From: Polyodon spathula
Lineage: Eukaryota; Chordata; Actinopteri; Acipenseriformes; Polyodontidae
Direction of reading: 5' to 3'
Assembly: GCF_017654505.1 (NCBI RefSeq)
Contig: NC_054538.1
Coordinates: forward strand, 54,547,786-54,611,785
Length of the DNA stretch: 64,000 nucleotides
The notes under the pieces were generated by a model. The model was given only the letters and a program-made list of their open reading frames with translations. It was not told where the DNA came from and did no database searches. Position numbers and translations under genes: made by a program. This document shows positions 12,201 through 64,000 of this stretch, piece by piece. How positions within the stretch are numbered: the first letter of the stretch is position 1; each line of letters starts with the position of its first letter.

Positions 12201-14240
12201 AGTTATTCAAAAACTCAAAATGATGAACTACTGGTAACTGCATATTGTGGACACTTCTACGCCTCCATAACTTCCTTTCTCTTTGGCATTTCAAGCACAT
12301 GTGAAATTAGAAAACAGTTTTAAAAAAAAGTATTTAGTGCATAAAATGCAGAGGAATGTGTTTAGTACTGCTTTATACAGTAGGTAAATGAAAGCTAGCT
12401 GTTACAGGTGAGGTAGACTACTACCTCTGCGACTCTCAAGGCTGTATTAAACAAGCCAATAACCACGTCCATCAATAAAAAGACCCATAGAGCTGCAGAC
12501 CTTGGAGAAACTATTATGCGTGGTAGCATGCATTTATACCTTGAGCTGTAGTGTCTTAGAGCTTTTTACATCATTAAGAATCAGTAGCAGTTGCTGTTAG
12601 TATTGCATCTAGATTTTCAATTTTGTATGGATCCCAACGGCAAAAATATCAAGTCAGATCTGTCTGTGGTGAATTTCTGGATTTTCTAGATTTTGGTTCA
12701 GAACATTCATGGAGATTCCTGTAACTCACAGATGTTGCTTTGTATCAGTAGAAACTTAATAGAAACTGTAATATAAAAACACTTTCTTGTAGTTGGCCCA
12801 TCATTCAGTTATCATATTTCGGAAAGTAATGCACCATGTATTTTTCACTGTATTCATTGTATAGGGGTAGGAGGCTGTGTGCCATCCACTGGTTTTATAC
12901 TGGTTAATTTGAGTGCCTTTACCCTACATGTTACATTCCTCACAGTCTGCAACAAATTATAAAACCATCCCAAGAAGTTGCATCTAAAAGAGATGTAGTC
13001 TTACAGTTGTGCAGTTTGTACATCACAACTTTCCATACAGTTTTTTTCAGTCCCTTGTGGCTGCATTATTAATTTGATATATTTCATTGCTGCAAGGCAC
13101 ATCCAGTCTGACCACAGTGGGATCTGTCTAAATAGTAAAGGAATGGCATCTCAAGGAATCCCCTCCTCCATTCTTAAAGGAGAACAAAACTGTATCAGAC
13201 TCAACTCATACTCCGGTGAGATTTTGTGATGGGTGAGATCACAAAATCGTATTTTTTCTTGAACATCAATCAAACCATGAAGCAGATTCTTGTGGAAGAG
13301 GTTCGGTTTTTGCTAGTGAACCTACATAGTGCATGTACAAATAAAGTATGTTTTCAACTACACAGATGCTATGACATTTTTATTTATTTATTCTGAAAAA
13401 GTAGTGGTGGCCCTGTTACCTTACCAATTAATTTAAAATGCAGTATTATTTAGTTGGACATTCTAGCATTTTTAGCACGTCACGACCGAACCTAAACAGA
13501 ACAGAACCATAGAAAACTCAGAAGGTGGACAGCACACAGCGCAGACCCATTGCCATTATATTACTGCTAGTGCACAACTATCTGCCTCCAGGTTTGTCGG
13601 TTTCACAACTGCACACATGTATCGTGTGCTAAGGTACACAATACATGGCAATCGTCTATCGCAGGAAATCTACTGGCATTGCTTTTTTAACCACCCGTGT
13701 AGTTACTCTTGGTGGTGTTCAAGATCTTTTCAGACAACAATTAGATTTTTAACTACAGTACAGTACTACTCGTTTTGTCTCCAACAGCCTGGTAGTTTTG
13801 AATCTGTTTAGTGATCAACAATTACTAAAAATAAAACATGGCTTATATTAACTGAACCGCTTCGAAGCTGTGATAGTGACACTGTAGTTTACCATCTCGA
13901 CACAGAATAGAATTCAGCAGATGCTATAATTCATGAATGATGCTACATGTGATGAGATGCCAACGCGCGTCGATGAAAATGGATACAATGTAAATGTAAT
14001 ACCTCTTACAATCGTTGCAACAAAGTGCACAAACAAACAAACACCAGACCCTATATTTTTGTCTTCCTAATTTCCCCCGTCTTTTCAAATCGGTGGTTGT
14101 ATCACAACTGCGCTGGGATTGGGAGATGCAGACAGACATGCCCAGCTACTACTGCATGACATGCTTATTTCAAAAACAAACATTTTTTAAGAAACCATTC
14201 TCTTATTAATGATTCAGAAACCCTCATACATATCACAGTA
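6541..14240. other. Long non-coding stretch, no gene seen
   Basis: No exon, RNA gene or recognisable transposase was found on either strand in these 7.7 kb. A (GA)n microsatellite lies at 9179-9212. I looked for the forkhead-associated N-terminal exon of CEP170 on the minus strand and did not find it. The sequence fits an intron or intergenic spacer. Confidence 0.5.
9179..9212. repeat. (GA)n microsatellite
   Basis: Seventeen GA units, uninterrupted. Confidence 0.95.
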
Positions 14241-14242
14241 TT

Positions 14243-14415
<173 letters not shown>

Positions 14416-14554
14416 ACACAAGATGGATATACATCGTATTTGTCACTTACCCTTTTCTGTGCTATTGTATATATCCAACGTTGACGTGTGAGTGAGTACA
14501 ATACAATCAATGCCCAACCCAACCCTGTGTGTTCGTTGCTCTTCGATGTGTCCC

Positions 14555-14570
14555 GTTGCTCAGCAATAAC
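14555..14570. promoter_or_regulatory. Imperfect RFX X-box-like motif
   Basis: GTTGCTCAGCAATAAC resembles the RFX X-box palindrome (GTTGCC, short spacer, GGCAAC) with mismatches in both half-sites. RFX factors drive many ciliary genes, so it is plausible in front of a ciliary gene, but the match is weak. Confidence 0.25.
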
Positions 14571-15083
14571 GCTATCCCTCACACATCGCAGCCCAGGAGA
14601 GCCAGACTACAGCTTTGTGTTCATGCGTCACCCCTTCCAACACGACCCGGGTAGGAGTGGTTTCAAAGTGATTGGCAACTACACAGAGGAATCCGTGTAC
14701 ATAACTGACACAAAAAAAAAAGATGATCAATATCTATGATTGGCTTTGATATCAACCAATGAATCACGAGTTCTGCACAAAAAATTCGTTAGCGAATATT
14801 CAGTTTGATTGACGTTTGTTCTGACGAATGAACAAGGGAGTATAAATAGTTTACAAGGGGTGTGGTTGATAAACCCAATACCAAACAACGAAGCAACCTG
14901 TTGGTCTGCCTCCTGACAACAGATTTTTTAACCAGTCGCAGTTCTGGTATTTGTAGTTTTTTTGGGTGCCCCTTGAATACAAAGGAACACAGGTTTGGTC
15001 AAGAAAACACTACAATCCCCATAAACAGAAAAGTGATTGGTTCGGTTTGCGAGCGCTGCAGTTAAAGGGCTAATTTGAGATAC

Positions 15084-15095
15084 ATGCTGTGTTGA
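15084..15095 (+). promoter_or_regulatory. Three-codon upstream ORF
   Basis: ATG CTG TGT TGA lies 24 bases before the main start codon, out of frame with it. If the transcript begins upstream, this minimal uORF could dampen translation. Its role is inferred only. Confidence 0.3.
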
Positions 15096-15118
15096 CATCT
15101 AAATCGTCTTCAGAAAGT

Positions 15119-64000
<48,882 letters not shown>

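Noticed and set aside
14488..14739. 83-codon plus-strand frame just upstream of sdccag8
   Set aside because: Not similar to any protein I know, no splice context, and it overlaps the presumed promoter. A non-coding first exon of a divergent gene is as likely.

Overview
This is a vertebrate genomic window, most likely from a ray-finned fish. It has long introns, GT-AG exons, abundant (TA)n/(CA)n microsatellites and a fish-type mix of mobile elements: L2 and Tx1/L1-like LINEs, CORE-SINEs, Tc1/mariner, hAT and Harbinger transposons, a DIRS/Ngaro-like recombinase and several LTR families. A non-teleost such as a sturgeon or relative is possible, but that is only a guess from repeat style.

The one protein-coding host gene I can prove is sdccag8 (a centrosome and ciliary-base coiled-coil protein; nephronophthisis/Bardet-Biedl locus in humans). 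It is on the + strand from the start codon at 15119 to beyond the right edge. Thirteen coding exons were placed by hand. All have consensus splice sites and compatible phases, and together they give about 549 codons that follow the human protein order through the motif just before its C-terminal third. The left 15 kb is intergenic or belongs to a divergent neighbour. In tetrapods that neighbour is CEP170, head to head with SDCCAG8, but I found no CEP170 coding exon here.

Layout: 1-14.4 kb, non-coding with a (TA)n hairpin, a tRNA-derived SINE and a 46-bp minisatellite. 14.4-15.1 kb, presumed shared promoter. 15.1-34.3 kb, exons 1-9 with a solo LTR (intron 3), a palindromic MITE (intron 4), a truncated L2 LINE and a Tc1 remnant (intron 6), and a solo LTR plus SINE (intron 8). 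34.3-48.1 kb, the 13.8-kb intron 9, with a Tx1/L1-like LINE piece, a DIRS/Ngaro-like tyrosine recombinase fragment, a long-TIR Tc1-like element and a nested pair of LTR retroelements. 48.1-58.6 kb, exon 10 and intron 10 with a decayed hAT transposase, more LTR copies and paired TIR elements. 58.6-64 kb, exons 11-13 and a decayed Harbinger element.

The most unusual object is the LTR element at 43903-47326. It has two near-identical LTRs, a tRNA-Leu-type primer binding site and a polypurine tract, but no reverse transcriptase. Its interior encodes a two-zinc-knuckle head followed by proline/glutamate-rich tandem repeats. It sits inside an older LTR element, and a related copy at 52.9 kb preserves the un-inserted target sequence, so the insertion can be read directly.
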